Under the pieces are notes generated by a model, which saw only the letters and a program-made list of their open reading frames with translations, was not told the origin of the DNA and did not search any database. The translations under genes and the position numbers were made by a program. A stretch of 52,414 nucleotides of DNA from SIG603 sp964369415 (GTDB lineage: Bacteria; Bacillota; Clostridia; Oscillospirales; Acutalibacteraceae): NCBI GenBank assembly GCA_964369415.1, contig CAYJFP010000014.1, positions 1 through 52,414 on the forward strand. Reading direction: 5' to 3'. The first letter of the stretch is position 1; each line of letters starts with the position of its first letter. Positions 44,301 through 51,961 of the stretch are shown one piece after another.

Positions 44301-44454
44301 CGTTGGCTGTCGGTGGTCCGTCGTAAAAAGTATAGGTAGGTTTTCCTTTGCCGTCCTCTACTGATTGTTCAAATATTTGATTTTCGTTCCAAAATTTTAC
44401 GGTTTCTTTTTCTCTTTCGACCACATTTTGTGATGCGCTGACTTTTTTGTACAT
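41344..44454 (-). CDS. ileS: Isoleucine-tRNA ligase, type 2 (eukaryote-like, long)
   Basis: Charges tRNA-Ile. 1036 residues from ATG 44454 with AAGGAG upstream (an in-frame start 27 bases earlier precedes the SD and is unlikely). HIGH is at TPHIGH (about 55-58), with KMSKS at GRKMSKSKGN. The sequence RKAGWDTHGLPVEIEVEK, the length near 1040 and the long C-terminal region match the IleRS2 group, which also has members known to tolerate mupirocin. Zinc-ligand-like CPRCG and CGCG pairs are present. A T-box lies upstream. Confidence 0.95.
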   Translation of the reverse strand: MYKKVSASQNVVEREKETVKFWNENQIFEQSVEDGKGKPTYTFYDGPPTANGTPHIGHVITRAVKDMIPRYRLMKGYDVPRKAGWDTHGLPVEIEVEKILGISGKEGIEEYGLDPFISKCKESVWKYKGMWEDFSKAVGFWADMENPYVTYDNNFIESEWWALKEIYNKELLYKGFKIVPYCPRCGTPLSSHEVAQGYKIVKERSAIVKFKVKDEDAYILAWTTTPWTLPSNLALCVNPDETYVKVKDDGFTYYMAKALLESVLSENAEIIEEFKGKDLEYKEYEPLWNFVNPDKKAYFVTCDSYVTLTDGTGVVHTAPAFGEDDANVGRNYDLPFVQLVDGQGKMTKETKWEGVFCKDADKLILEDLTAMGLLFKAPKFEHNYPHCWRCDTALIYYARESWFIKMTAVKDDLIKNNNTINWMPESIGKGRFGDWLENVQDWGISRNRYWGTPLNIWECGCGHRHCVGSIEELKSMSDNCPDDIELHRPYIDDVKLNCEKCGGKMTRVPEVIDCWFDSGAMPFAQHHYPFENHDLFEKQFPADFISEAVDQTRGWFYSLLAISTLLFNKAPYKNVIVLGHVQDENGRKMSKSKGNAIEPMDALNNYGADAIRWYFYSNSALWLPNRFHGKAVIEGQRKFLSTLWNTYAFYVLYADIDGFNPMNYDINKLELTVMDKWLFSKLNTLIKNVDENMENYKVQETSKQLMTFVDELSNWYVRRSRERFWADSLTDDKIAAYMTLFTALVEFSKLSAPLVPFITEDIYQNLIANFDKNAPKSIHLCSYPTFDESKIDSELEEKMDEVLKIVTLGRAARNDAAIKNRQPLSKMYVTGTNEISGNYAEIIKEELNVKEIELTDDASNFVSYSFKPQLRILGQKYGKKIGEIRNALSNLDGSAAKKELDANEELSLTLSDGEIKLTAEELLIDTVKAEGFISQTDSGLTVVLDTTLTDELIKEGMVREIVSKIQSMRKDAGFEVTDHIDISVVCDEALNAIVTEFKSEICSDVLGESISSSENDGFMREWDINGHQAKIFISKK

Positions 44455-44491
44455 TATAATTCTCCTTTGTAAAATTGGCAAACAGTGAAAT

Positions 44492-44523
44492 AGTCATTCA
44501 CCATTCACCCTTAGTCTTTAGTC
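44492..44523. repeat. Intergenic repeat copy between T-box and ileS
   Basis: A copy in minus orientation (CATTCACCATTCACCC near 44495-44510, ending TTAGTC). It is followed at 44524-44543 by a palindrome CCATGTGT/ACACATGG, with a further GTCCC/GGGAC pair at 44521-44525/44550-44554. It lies in the ileS mRNA leader after the T-box. Confidence 0.8.
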
Positions 44524-44564
44524 CCATGTGTTTTACACATGGCTTATATAGGGACGACAAATAA

Positions 44565-44785
44565 AAAAGACCTCCGTCCAATAAGGACGAAAGCCGATAC
44601 AGCAATCGTTTAAACCACCCTACATACCTATATATGCGTCTTTTATAACGGAAAGACCCCGGAAAAGCTTACTGATTCAGCCTTTCTGCTCAAAAGTGAT
44701 ATTCACACTAAAGCTACTCATATCGCCTTCCACCAAACGGCGACTCTCTTAAATTTTTGCTTTATGCTACTGTCTTTGTCGATGC
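44565..44785 (-). promoter_or_regulatory. T-box riboswitch controlling ileS
   Basis: On the minus strand an Ile T-box. The stem-I region (44714-44757) has AGAGAG...GGTGGAAGGCG. A specifier ATC (Ile) lies at 44698-44700 within GAATATCAC. The T-box sequence is AGGGTGGTTTAAACG (44607-44621), with UGGU matching the ACCA end of uncharged tRNA-Ile. A terminator stem of about 11 bp with G-U pairs follows and ends in TCTTTTTT (near 44567-44598). Uncharged tRNA-Ile would allow readthrough into ileS. Confidence 0.92.
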
Positions 44786-44803
44786 ATTTAATTATTTACA
44801 GAA

Positions 44804-44832
44804 AGTATAACATAAATGAAAAAAGCTGTCAA
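44804..44832 (-). promoter_or_regulatory. Promoter of the ileS T-box transcript
   Basis: Minus strand TTGACA (44827-44832), 17 bases, TATACT (44804-44809). Confidence 0.88.
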
Positions 44833-44955
44833 TAAAAAAAGAGGATAAATATTAGTAAATAAATGAAAAATAAATTGAAATTAATAACGGTTTGTGTTAT
44901 TATAAGTACATCTATATAAATGGTGTATGATGCATGCACATAGTGGGAGGATATA

Positions 44956-47511
44956 GTGAAAATACTTGACGAACTAGAACTAAAAAACATGTCTACCGAT
45001 TTTGTTGAAGAATTACTAACAAAATATTTGGTAGATAGAGACTTTACGCCCTTAAGCAGGGCGGCGCATCCTGAAATTTCATGGTTTGGACCTGGGAATA
45101 GAGAGAGTAGTTATTATATGAAGGACTACGATGCTCTTTTGTCAGTTTACGAAAAATCTTGGGACAGTGAAAATAAAATGTATGGAGAATTTAACGATAC
45201 GGTGGTCTTAAACGATACCGATTGTTTAGTTTACGGGCACTATAAGTTTGAATCGGGCAGAAGTTCTAATTTGGAAAAAGTTATTGTTTTTAGATTTTCG
45301 ATAATCACAAGATATGAAAATGGAAAGTTTTATCTTTTTCATGTCCATTTTTCAAAGCCTCATAACAAAGAGGAAGTGAAGGAATATAACGATACCGAGC
45401 ATGTGAAAATGTACAATGAGGTCATCGAGGATAAACTAGATGAACTTCAAACGCTGACCAATTCAATTTCGGGCGGCGTGATTTATTGCGAAGACGACGA
45501 ATTTTACACGATTAACTATGTAAGTAAAAGTTTTGCAAAATTAATTGGATATGATGAAGAAGAGTTAAGTTTGCTTGTAGGGATGAAGTATACCGACTTT
45601 ATTGTTGAAGAAGACCTTGAAAAAGCGAGAGAGGTATTTAACAAGCAGGCAAAAAATGGTGAAAGATTAAACACTGAGTATAGAATAAGACGAAAAGACG
45701 GAGAAGTTATTTGGGTTATCGAAAACGGAGTAATGGCAAAAAGTAAAACTGGAACTAATCAGCTTAACTGCCTAGTTATTGATAATTCTAAACAGAGGAA
45801 ACAGCAAGAAAAACTTGAAATTAGTGATAAAAGATATCGCCTTGCAATGGAGTTTTCAGACCTTTTCTTGTATGAATATGACATAAAAGAAAATACGATA
45901 GAATTTTTTGGTGACCTTGATAATTTTGAGTCGCTTCCTGACTTTATTGAAGGCGGAGTTGAGACCTTGATTCAGAGAGGAATTATTCATGAAGCGAGCA
46001 TTAAGACTGCAAGAGAGCTTTTTGATAAATTGAGAAGTGGCGTAGACGAAGCTGAAGCTGAAATTTCAATAGTAGATGAGACGGGCGAAGTTCTGCATAA
46101 TTTATTTAAAATGATGTGTATTTTTTCACAAGATGGTGAGCCGATAAAGGCAATAGGCGTTCAAAAAAATATCGGAGAAATAATCTCACTTCAAAGAGAA
46201 AATGAATTTGCAAGAAGTTTTATTTCTGGAAGAGTTTTTGTGTGTGAAGCGAATGTAAGCAAGAATAAAATTTTAAGCGTTAATGAAGATTTACAGCCGT
46301 ATTTTAAAGTTTCAAAAGAAGATACTTTGGAAGATTTTGTAAAGAAGATGGCAAACAGTTTTGTTTCAGAGGAGTCAAAAAGCCACTTTGAAAGACCTCT
46401 TTCAGAGGAGGTAATTTCACAGTTATATGAAAGTGGAAAGCATTATGTATCCTTTGAGTGCTATATAAATGAATTTGGAAATAATGATAAGTTCCGCTGG
46501 ATAAAAATTTCGATAAATATAATTAAAGACGAAAGAACAAACGAATATATTTTAAGAATCTATCTTAGAGATATTAACGAGGCAAAAGAAATACAGATTG
46601 CCGCAGAAAAACATAGGAATATATATAAAGAAATGCTGGAAAATAAGGCGGTGGTTTCTTATGAGGCCAATGTTACAAAGGACTTGATTTTAGGCGGAAC
46701 CGAGCACTGGTTAAGTTCGTTTGGGATTAAGGCATCGTCTAAATATTCTGAAATGGTTGATATATTTACAAAGAGGTTTGTCTATTATGAAGATGTGGAT
46801 AAATTCTGTAGTCTTTACTCTAGAGATGCAATCTTGGCGAATTTTAAAAATGGAGTGAGCTCATTATCCGGTGAATACAGAAGGAATGCGGGGAAAGGCG
46901 AATACAGATGGTGCGCCGTGAGGGCTTCTTTATACGTAGACCCAGATACAGGAGATGTCTGTGGTTTTGCCTATATTGAGGATATTCACGAGGTTAAGCT
47001 TAAAGAACTAGAGCTTTTATATAATGCTGAACATGACAATATGACAGGTCTTTACAATAAAGGCATTACCGAAGAAAAGATTAATGATTACATGAGAGTT
47101 GTAAAAGAGAAGAGCCATGTCGGTGCGGTAATGCTTATTGATCTTGATAATTTTAAGGCGATAAACGACAATTTTGGCCATAGCTATGGCGACGATGTCT
47201 TAAAAGAAGTTGCAAATGATATAAAAGTTGCATTTAGAAGTGATGATGTAATAGGTAGAATTGGTGGAGACGAGTTTTTAGTTCTTGTTAAGAATATAGA
47301 TAACGAGAAGATTATTTTTGATAAGGCAGATTTAATGTGTAAAAAACTTGAGAAGTCTTACCAAAAAGACGGCGTTTGCGTTAAAATTTCATCAAGTATC
47401 GGAATAGCTTTTACAAGTAATCCTAAATTTAACGGAGAAAATATAAGTGAACTTGCGGATGAAGCAATGTACAGGGCGAAAAAATCGGGCAAAAATAAAT
47501 ACTCATTATAA
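44956..47511 (+). CDS. NTF2-like/PAS/GGDEF signalling protein (diguanylate cyclase)
   Basis: A cytoplasmic 851-residue sensor with no membrane helix. An N-terminal NTF2/SnoaL-like module (about 10-145, with AAHPEISWFGPG) is joined by a short coil to a PAS domain (about 165-285), and then probably three more PAS-like regions (about 290-415, 425-550, 560-680). GGDEF domain about 690-851, with intact GGDEF at 770-774 and an I-site RSDD at 761-764 for product inhibition. It therefore probably makes c-di-GMP in response to an internal signal. The start is GTG after GGGAGG. No EAL or HD-GYP domain is in the window. Confidence 0.9.
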   Translation: MKILDELELKNMSTDFVEELLTKYLVDRDFTPLSRAAHPEISWFGPGNRESSYYMKDYDALLSVYEKSWDSENKMYGEFNDTVVLNDTDCLVYGHYKFESGRSSNLEKVIVFRFSIITRYENGKFYLFHVHFSKPHNKEEVKEYNDTEHVKMYNEVIEDKLDELQTLTNSISGGVIYCEDDEFYTINYVSKSFAKLIGYDEEELSLLVGMKYTDFIVEEDLEKAREVFNKQAKNGERLNTEYRIRRKDGEVIWVIENGVMAKSKTGTNQLNCLVIDNSKQRKQQEKLEISDKRYRLAMEFSDLFLYEYDIKENTIEFFGDLDNFESLPDFIEGGVETLIQRGIIHEASIKTARELFDKLRSGVDEAEAEISIVDETGEVLHNLFKMMCIFSQDGEPIKAIGVQKNIGEIISLQRENEFARSFISGRVFVCEANVSKNKILSVNEDLQPYFKVSKEDTLEDFVKKMANSFVSEESKSHFERPLSEEVISQLYESGKHYVSFECYINEFGNNDKFRWIKISINIIKDERTNEYILRIYLRDINEAKEIQIAAEKHRNIYKEMLENKAVVSYEANVTKDLILGGTEHWLSSFGIKASSKYSEMVDIFTKRFVYYEDVDKFCSLYSRDAILANFKNGVSSLSGEYRRNAGKGEYRWCAVRASLYVDPDTGDVCGFAYIEDIHEVKLKELELLYNAEHDNMTGLYNKGITEEKINDYMRVVKEKSHVGAVMLIDLDNFKAINDNFGHSYGDDVLKEVANDIKVAFRSDDVIGRIGGDEFLVLVKNIDNEKIIFDKADLMCKKLEKSYQKDGVCVKISSSIGIAFTSNPKFNGENISELADEAMYRAKKSGKNKYSL

Positions 47512-47523
47512 AATTTATCAGTG

Positions 47524-47562
47524 AAATTAAGGACAGGTGATTTATACCTGTCCTTAATTTTC
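47524..47562 (+). terminator. Terminator of the PAS-GGDEF gene
   Basis: A 15-bp stem (47524-47538 with 47546-47560), loop GATTTAT. Confidence 0.9.
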
Positions 47563-47582
47563 TTGAAAAATAAAAAACCGAG

Positions 47583-47626
47583 AAAAAAGATAGGAAAAAC
47601 CATGCGTGGTCTTCCCTATCTTTTTT
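47583..47626 (-). terminator. Terminator of hemW
   Basis: AAAAAAGATAGG (47583-47594) pairs with CCTATCTTTTTT (47615-47626); an inner ACCA/TGGT pair lies between. It serves the minus strand and could act on both. Confidence 0.88.
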
Positions 47627-47660
47627 GCTTTATGAAAATTTCATCAATATCACGTTTTTG

Positions 47661-48710
47661 TTAAAAAATCAATCTTGTAAGCAAATAGTTTGAAACTAAA
47701 AATCCTTTTTTTGTAAAGGAGATGTTATTATCGGAAAAGTTTATATACTCTTTTCCGATTTGTTTCGACTTTTGTAAAAGTTCATTAAAAAGATTGCTCC
47801 CGTACTTTTCACACTCATTTTTACTTACTCCTTTTGTAAGGCGAAGTTTAAGCATCAAAAATTCTTCAAAGTCGCCGCCCTCATCGTCAAAAAGAGGTTT
47901 TTTGCCGCTTAAATAATACTCTAAATCCCGTGGAAAATACATCCGCTTTTTCTTTGAAAACATATGAGCCGACGGTCCTAATGCCAGATATTCCTGACAA
48001 TTCCAGTACTTTAAATTGTGACGGCTTTCAAATCCTTCTTTAGAAAAGTTGCTGATTTCATACTGCATATAGCCTTTTTTTTCAAGCTCTTCTGCCATGA
48101 AAAGGTACAAATCGCCTATCTCATCTTCACTAGGCAAGCTTAAATCCATGTCGTAAAAAGGCGTGTTTTCCTCGATTTTTAAGATGTAACTCGAGACGTG
48201 AGACGCCCCATTTGACTTGCAAAATTCTATGGAGGACGAAAGACTTTCTCTTGTCATATTCGGAAGGCCTATCATCAAGTCGAGCGAAATATTTTCTATA
48301 CCGGCATTAAAAGCGGAATATATGCTTTTTTTTGCCTGCTCTGCCGTGTGGTTTCTGCCAAGAAATTTAAGCTCGTCTTCGTTTGCTGACTGAAGCCCGA
48401 GGGAAATTCGGTTGACTCCACTTTCTTTATAAGAAGTAAAATCCATGTTCGGATTGCTCTCAAGGGTGATTTCGGCGTTTTTGTCGGTGTCTATTTCGCT
48501 TAAAATTTCCCGTACTGACTCACTGCCTAAAAGTGACGGAGTGCCGCCGCCAAAATAGACGGTGTCGAAGCGCTCGTTTATCTTTTTTAATCTTTTTAAA
48601 GTCTCTTTTACAAAAGTTTCTTTTAAAGTTTTGGAATAGGAAAGTGAATAAAAATCACAATACGGGCATTTTGTCGGGCAAAATGGAACATGAATATACA
48701 GCCCTTTCAT
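47661..48710 (-). CDS. hemW: Radical SAM heme chaperone HemW
   Basis: A radical SAM protein related to oxygen-independent coproporphyrinogen III oxidase, with a heme-carrier role in known species. 349 residues from ATG 48710. The cluster motif CPTKCPYCDF gives CxxxCxxC (about 11-18), followed by FGGGTPSLL and the HemW-type SRHNLKYWNCQEYLALGPSAHMF. The start overlaps the DUF1015 stop (TGATG), so translation is coupled. Whether it transfers heme here is not shown. Confidence 0.93.
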   Translation of the reverse strand: MKGLYIHVPFCPTKCPYCDFYSLSYSKTLKETFVKETLKRLKKINERFDTVYFGGGTPSLLGSESVREILSEIDTDKNAEITLESNPNMDFTSYKESGVNRISLGLQSANEDELKFLGRNHTAEQAKKSIYSAFNAGIENISLDLMIGLPNMTRESLSSSIEFCKSNGASHVSSYILKIEENTPFYDMDLSLPSEDEIGDLYLFMAEELEKKGYMQYEISNFSKEGFESRHNLKYWNCQEYLALGPSAHMFSKKKRMYFPRDLEYYLSGKKPLFDDEGGDFEEFLMLKLRLTKGVSKNECEKYGSNLFNELLQKSKQIGKEYINFSDNNISFTKKGFLVSNYLLTRLIF

Positions 48711-49996
48711 CAAGGATTTAATTGGTTCATGACAAGGCCAGTGATTAGCTTTGGATAGAAATAAGTCGATTTTTGAGGCATTTTTTCGCCCGCTGCGGCT
48801 ACGTCGCCGATTTCGCTTACCCTTGTAGGATTCATGATAAATGTGCAGTTGCTCTTGCCAGTTTTAACGCTGTCTACAGCCTCTTCAAAAGACCTAGTGT
48901 AGGTTAAGTTTACTTGATTTGCCATGTTTTCTTTGTCGATTCCAAGCAGTCTTTCAAGGATTAGACAGTGAAGTACATTTACATCAAGATTTTTGTAAGA
49001 CTCGGAAGTGTTCGGCAAAATGTCTTTCATAACTTCGATGTCTTTTAAAGTTAAAATTTTGCAAATGCCGTCATTATCATAAAAACAGAAAGCTTTTTTG
49101 CCCTCGTTGTAAAGTTTTTTAAGCTCTTTTTCGCAGGATAAAACATCGGAAAAATCTTCGACTATAAAGTACTCTTCGCACTTTTGAAGTAGCTCGTTTG
49201 AGTTAAAATCTTTTAAATCTCTGATTAGTCTATGTGTCGGGAAAACAACAAGGCCAGGGTCGCCCATGTCGCTTAGCATCATCATGACGTATTCACTGCC
49301 TGGTGAGTGGATTCCGTTTTCCTTGACGTAGTTTTTGTAGTTTATCGCAGTTTCGTATCTGTGGTGGCCATCTGCGATATAGAGCTTTCTGTCTTTAAAG
49401 TCGTCGCAAAGCTCGTTTATTAGCTCTTTGTCGTTTATGACCCAAAGGCTATGATTTACAAGTCCGTCCGAGAAATTGTACCTTGGCTCTTGTGAATTCA
49501 TCACGTTTGTGGTTCTTTCAAGGCTTTTGTGATCTTCGTCTATGTAAAGTGAATAAATTTGGCTAAAGTTGCAAGAAGTGGCTTTCATAAGGTTTAATCT
49601 GTCGGTTTTTGCCTTAGAAAGTGTCTCTTCGTGCGGTAAAACCACGCCATTTTTGAACTCTTCTACCCTTACTCTACAGATGATTCCGCTCACACTCATC
49701 TCTTGACCCTCGGTGACTTCGGACTTAAAGCCGAGACGGTAAACGTAAATAGCCTCGTCCATGTCTCTTACCAAGACTTCTTTTTCAAGCCAAGAATTCA
49801 AGATTTCTTTGGCGTTTTCGTAAGGGGTTTCGCCTTTTGGAAGCTCGAGTCTTATCACATTGTGCTCGTTTGTATCTATGAATTTAAGTCTTTGTTCTTC
49901 GCTGATAATGTCGTAAGGAGGACAGCAAAGTTCTTTAATATCGCCTGCGTTTTTACTATCGTATCTTAGTGCTTTAAAGGGTTTAATGTATGCCAT
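48710..49996 (-). CDS. DUF1015 domain protein
   Basis: 428 residues of the DUF1015 family, common in Clostridia and often beside SerA-type or redox genes, with no proven function. Family features include PPYDIISEEQR near the N-terminus, VLPHEETLSKAKTDRLNLMKA, and ADGHHRYETA (about 208-217). Its stop overlaps the hemW start by one base. It has its own likely promoter at 50023-50051. Confidence 0.88.
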   Translation of the reverse strand: MAYIKPFKALRYDSKNAGDIKELCCPPYDIISEEQRLKFIDTNEHNVIRLELPKGETPYENAKEILNSWLEKEVLVRDMDEAIYVYRLGFKSEVTEGQEMSVSGIICRVRVEEFKNGVVLPHEETLSKAKTDRLNLMKATSCNFSQIYSLYIDEDHKSLERTTNVMNSQEPRYNFSDGLVNHSLWVINDKELINELCDDFKDRKLYIADGHHRYETAINYKNYVKENGIHSPGSEYVMMMLSDMGDPGLVVFPTHRLIRDLKDFNSNELLQKCEEYFIVEDFSDVLSCEKELKKLYNEGKKAFCFYDNDGICKILTLKDIEVMKDILPNTSESYKNLDVNVLHCLILERLLGIDKENMANQVNLTYTRSFEEAVDSVKTGKSNCTFIMNPTRVSEIGDVAAAGEKMPQKSTYFYPKLITGLVMNQLNP

Positions 49997-50022
49997 AATT
50001 CATCATTCCTTTCATTTTTTTC

Positions 50023-50051
50023 ATTGTAGCATTTTTTTAAGGCTAAAACAA
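50023..50051 (-). promoter_or_regulatory. Putative promoter of DUF1015-hemW
   Basis: Minus strand TTGTTT (50046-50051), 17 bases, TACAAT (50023-50028), near the gene start. Confidence 0.65.
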
Positions 50052-50143
50052 TAAAAATCAAAATTTAATCTTTAAATCTTCACACTTTTGTCACATTAGT
50101 ATAATAAATTTATAGAGATGCTAAATTATTTACTATAAAACAG

Positions 50144-50172
50144 TTGAAAAAAACTGCAAAATCCTATACAAT
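50144..50172 (+). promoter_or_regulatory. Promoter of the ABC/Gld-like operon with overlapping palindrome
   Basis: TTGAAA (50144-50149), 17 bases, TACAAT (50167-50172). A palindrome CCTATAC/GTATAGG (50163-50169 and 50173-50179) overlaps the -10 element and could be a repressor site or a transcript 5' hairpin. Confidence 0.75.
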
Positions 50173-50219
50173 GTATAGGCGTTTGTTTTTAACGACAACA
50201 ACACGGGAGGAATTAAACA

Positions 50220-51245
50220 ATGATTGAGGTAAAAAACCTTACAAAACGTTATGGTGCTAACGTAGCGCTTAATGATGTCAATTTCACGATTGAAGAAGGT
50301 TCTATCGTGGGTTTTTTGGGGCCTAACGGTGCTGGTAAATCGACCACTATGAATATCATAACAGGATATTTGTCGGCGACAGAGGGTTCTGTTACAGTAA
50401 AGGGTAAAAATATTTTGGAGGAGCCAAACGAGGTAAAGGCTATGATAGGCTATTTGCCGGAGTTTCCACCACTTTATACAGACATGACTGTAGATGAGTA
50501 TCTAAGCTTTATGTACAGCTTAAAAAAGACAAAAATACCTAAAAAAGCGCATATTGACGAGATTTGCGAGATTACAAAAATTACTCATGTGAGAAAAAGA
50601 ATTATCGGCAATCTTTCAAAAGGATACAAACAACGTGTGGGAATTGCCCAAGCATTAATAGGAAATCCACCCGTGCTTATTTTGGACGAACCAACCGTAG
50701 GACTTGACCCAAAACAGATTATTGAGATTAGAAATCTTATTAAGAATTTGGGACAAAGCCATACGGTTATATTAAGTTCACACATTTTGCCTGAGATTCA
50801 AGCGGTGTGTGAGAGAATTATTGTTATAAATAAAGGAAATCTAGTTGCCGACGGACAAGCCGACAAACTGGCGCACGACCTTTCTTCAGAGCACAAATTA
50901 ATCGCAAGAATCGAAGGGCCTGAGAGCGACTTGGTTCACGCTATTAAATCTATGGACCATGTTAAAGAAGTATTTTCTTATGGCGAAAAAGAAAAAGGCG
51001 TTTATGAAATTTCTATAGAAGCCGAAGACGAAGTAGACATCAGAAGAAATCTATTTGCTCTTTTAGCAAGAAAAGGCTGGCCACTACTATCTCTTAGAAA
51101 TACAGATTTAACTCTTGAAGACGTCTTCCTAAGACTTACAAGTTCGGACTACGAGCCGATGAAAAAAGAAGACGATGAAGACGAAACTGACGATGTCGAA
51201 ATCGAAACCGACGAAGACGAAAAAGAAGAGGAGGAGGCAGAATAA
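50220..51245 (+). CDS. ABC transporter ATP-binding protein, GldA-like
   Basis: 341 residues. Walker A GPNGAGKST (about 35-43), signature LSKGYKQR (about 133-140), Walker B VLILDEPTVGLDP (about 154-166). The C-terminal part is longer than in basic ABC ATPases, with a strongly acidic tail rich in E and D (about 316-341). The closest named match is the GldA type of the Gld system of gliding bacteria and its Bacillota relatives. It partners the permease and GldG-like protein downstream; the transported substrate is unknown. It overlaps the permease start by one base. Confidence 0.9.
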   Translation: MIEVKNLTKRYGANVALNDVNFTIEEGSIVGFLGPNGAGKSTTMNIITGYLSATEGSVTVKGKNILEEPNEVKAMIGYLPEFPPLYTDMTVDEYLSFMYSLKKTKIPKKAHIDEICEITKITHVRKRIIGNLSKGYKQRVGIAQALIGNPPVLILDEPTVGLDPKQIIEIRNLIKNLGQSHTVILSSHILPEIQAVCERIIVINKGNLVADGQADKLAHDLSSEHKLIARIEGPESDLVHAIKSMDHVKEVFSYGEKEKGVYEISIEAEDEVDIRRNLFALLARKGWPLLSLRNTDLTLEDVFLRLTSSDYEPMKKEDDEDETDDVEIETDEDEKEEEEAE

Positions 51246-51949
51246 TGACAGCGATATTTAAAAGAGAAATTAAATCTTACTTTTCCTCACCGGTGGGATA
51301 TGTTTGCGTAGCCGGACTTTCAGCACTATATGGATTCTTTTACTTTCAGCTTATGCTAACGGGTTCATCGTCTTACATATCAAGTGTATTTAGCGCAATG
51401 TTCCTTTTTGCAATGATGATAATTCCGATTATCACTATGAAATCTATGTCGGAAGACAGAAAAAACAAGACTGACCAAGCGTATTTAACAGCTCCTGTAA
51501 GCGTTACAGGAATAGTAGTGGGCAAATTTTTGGCGGCTTTTGCAGTGTATGCGCTTGCAACTGCGGTAGGATCGCTTCCTATATTTGCAATAAGCACTTT
51601 TGCAAGTCCACCATGGGCGCTATTTTTTGGAAACTTTATCGCAACACTTCTTTATGGTTCTGCAGTCGTTGCAATAGGCGTTTTCATTTCAAGTCTTACA
51701 GAAAGCCAAGTTATCGCAGCGGTAACAACTTTTATAATTGCAATGCTTCTTTACTTCCTAGACGGATTTGCTTCAATGGCTTCTAACTCTTTTGTAAATG
51801 ATGTAATAAGCTGGCTTTCATTTACAGTTAGATACTCAAGCTTTACAATGGGGCTTTTCAGTATTGCAGATGCAGTTTTCTTCATCAGTGTGACGGCAGT
51901 CTTTGTCTTCCTCACCGCTAGAAAACTTGAAAGCAGACGTTGGGGTTAA
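51245..51949 (+). CDS. ABC-2 type permease, GldF-like
   Basis: 234 residues with about six membrane helices (near 15-38, 50-70, 100-120, 135-155, 165-185 and 205-225), an ABC-2 type permease related to GldF. The early motif FKREIKSYFSSPVGYV is typical. Its start overlaps the ATPase stop by one base (TAATG), so the two are translated together. The substrate is unknown. Confidence 0.88.
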   Translation: MTAIFKREIKSYFSSPVGYVCVAGLSALYGFFYFQLMLTGSSSYISSVFSAMFLFAMMIIPIITMKSMSEDRKNKTDQAYLTAPVSVTGIVVGKFLAAFAVYALATAVGSLPIFAISTFASPPWALFFGNFIATLLYGSAVVAIGVFISSLTESQVIAAVTTFIIAMLLYFLDGFASMASNSFVNDVISWLSFTVRYSSFTMGLFSIADAVFFISVTAVFVFLTARKLESRRWG

Positions 51950-51961
51950 GAGGAGGTAAAT

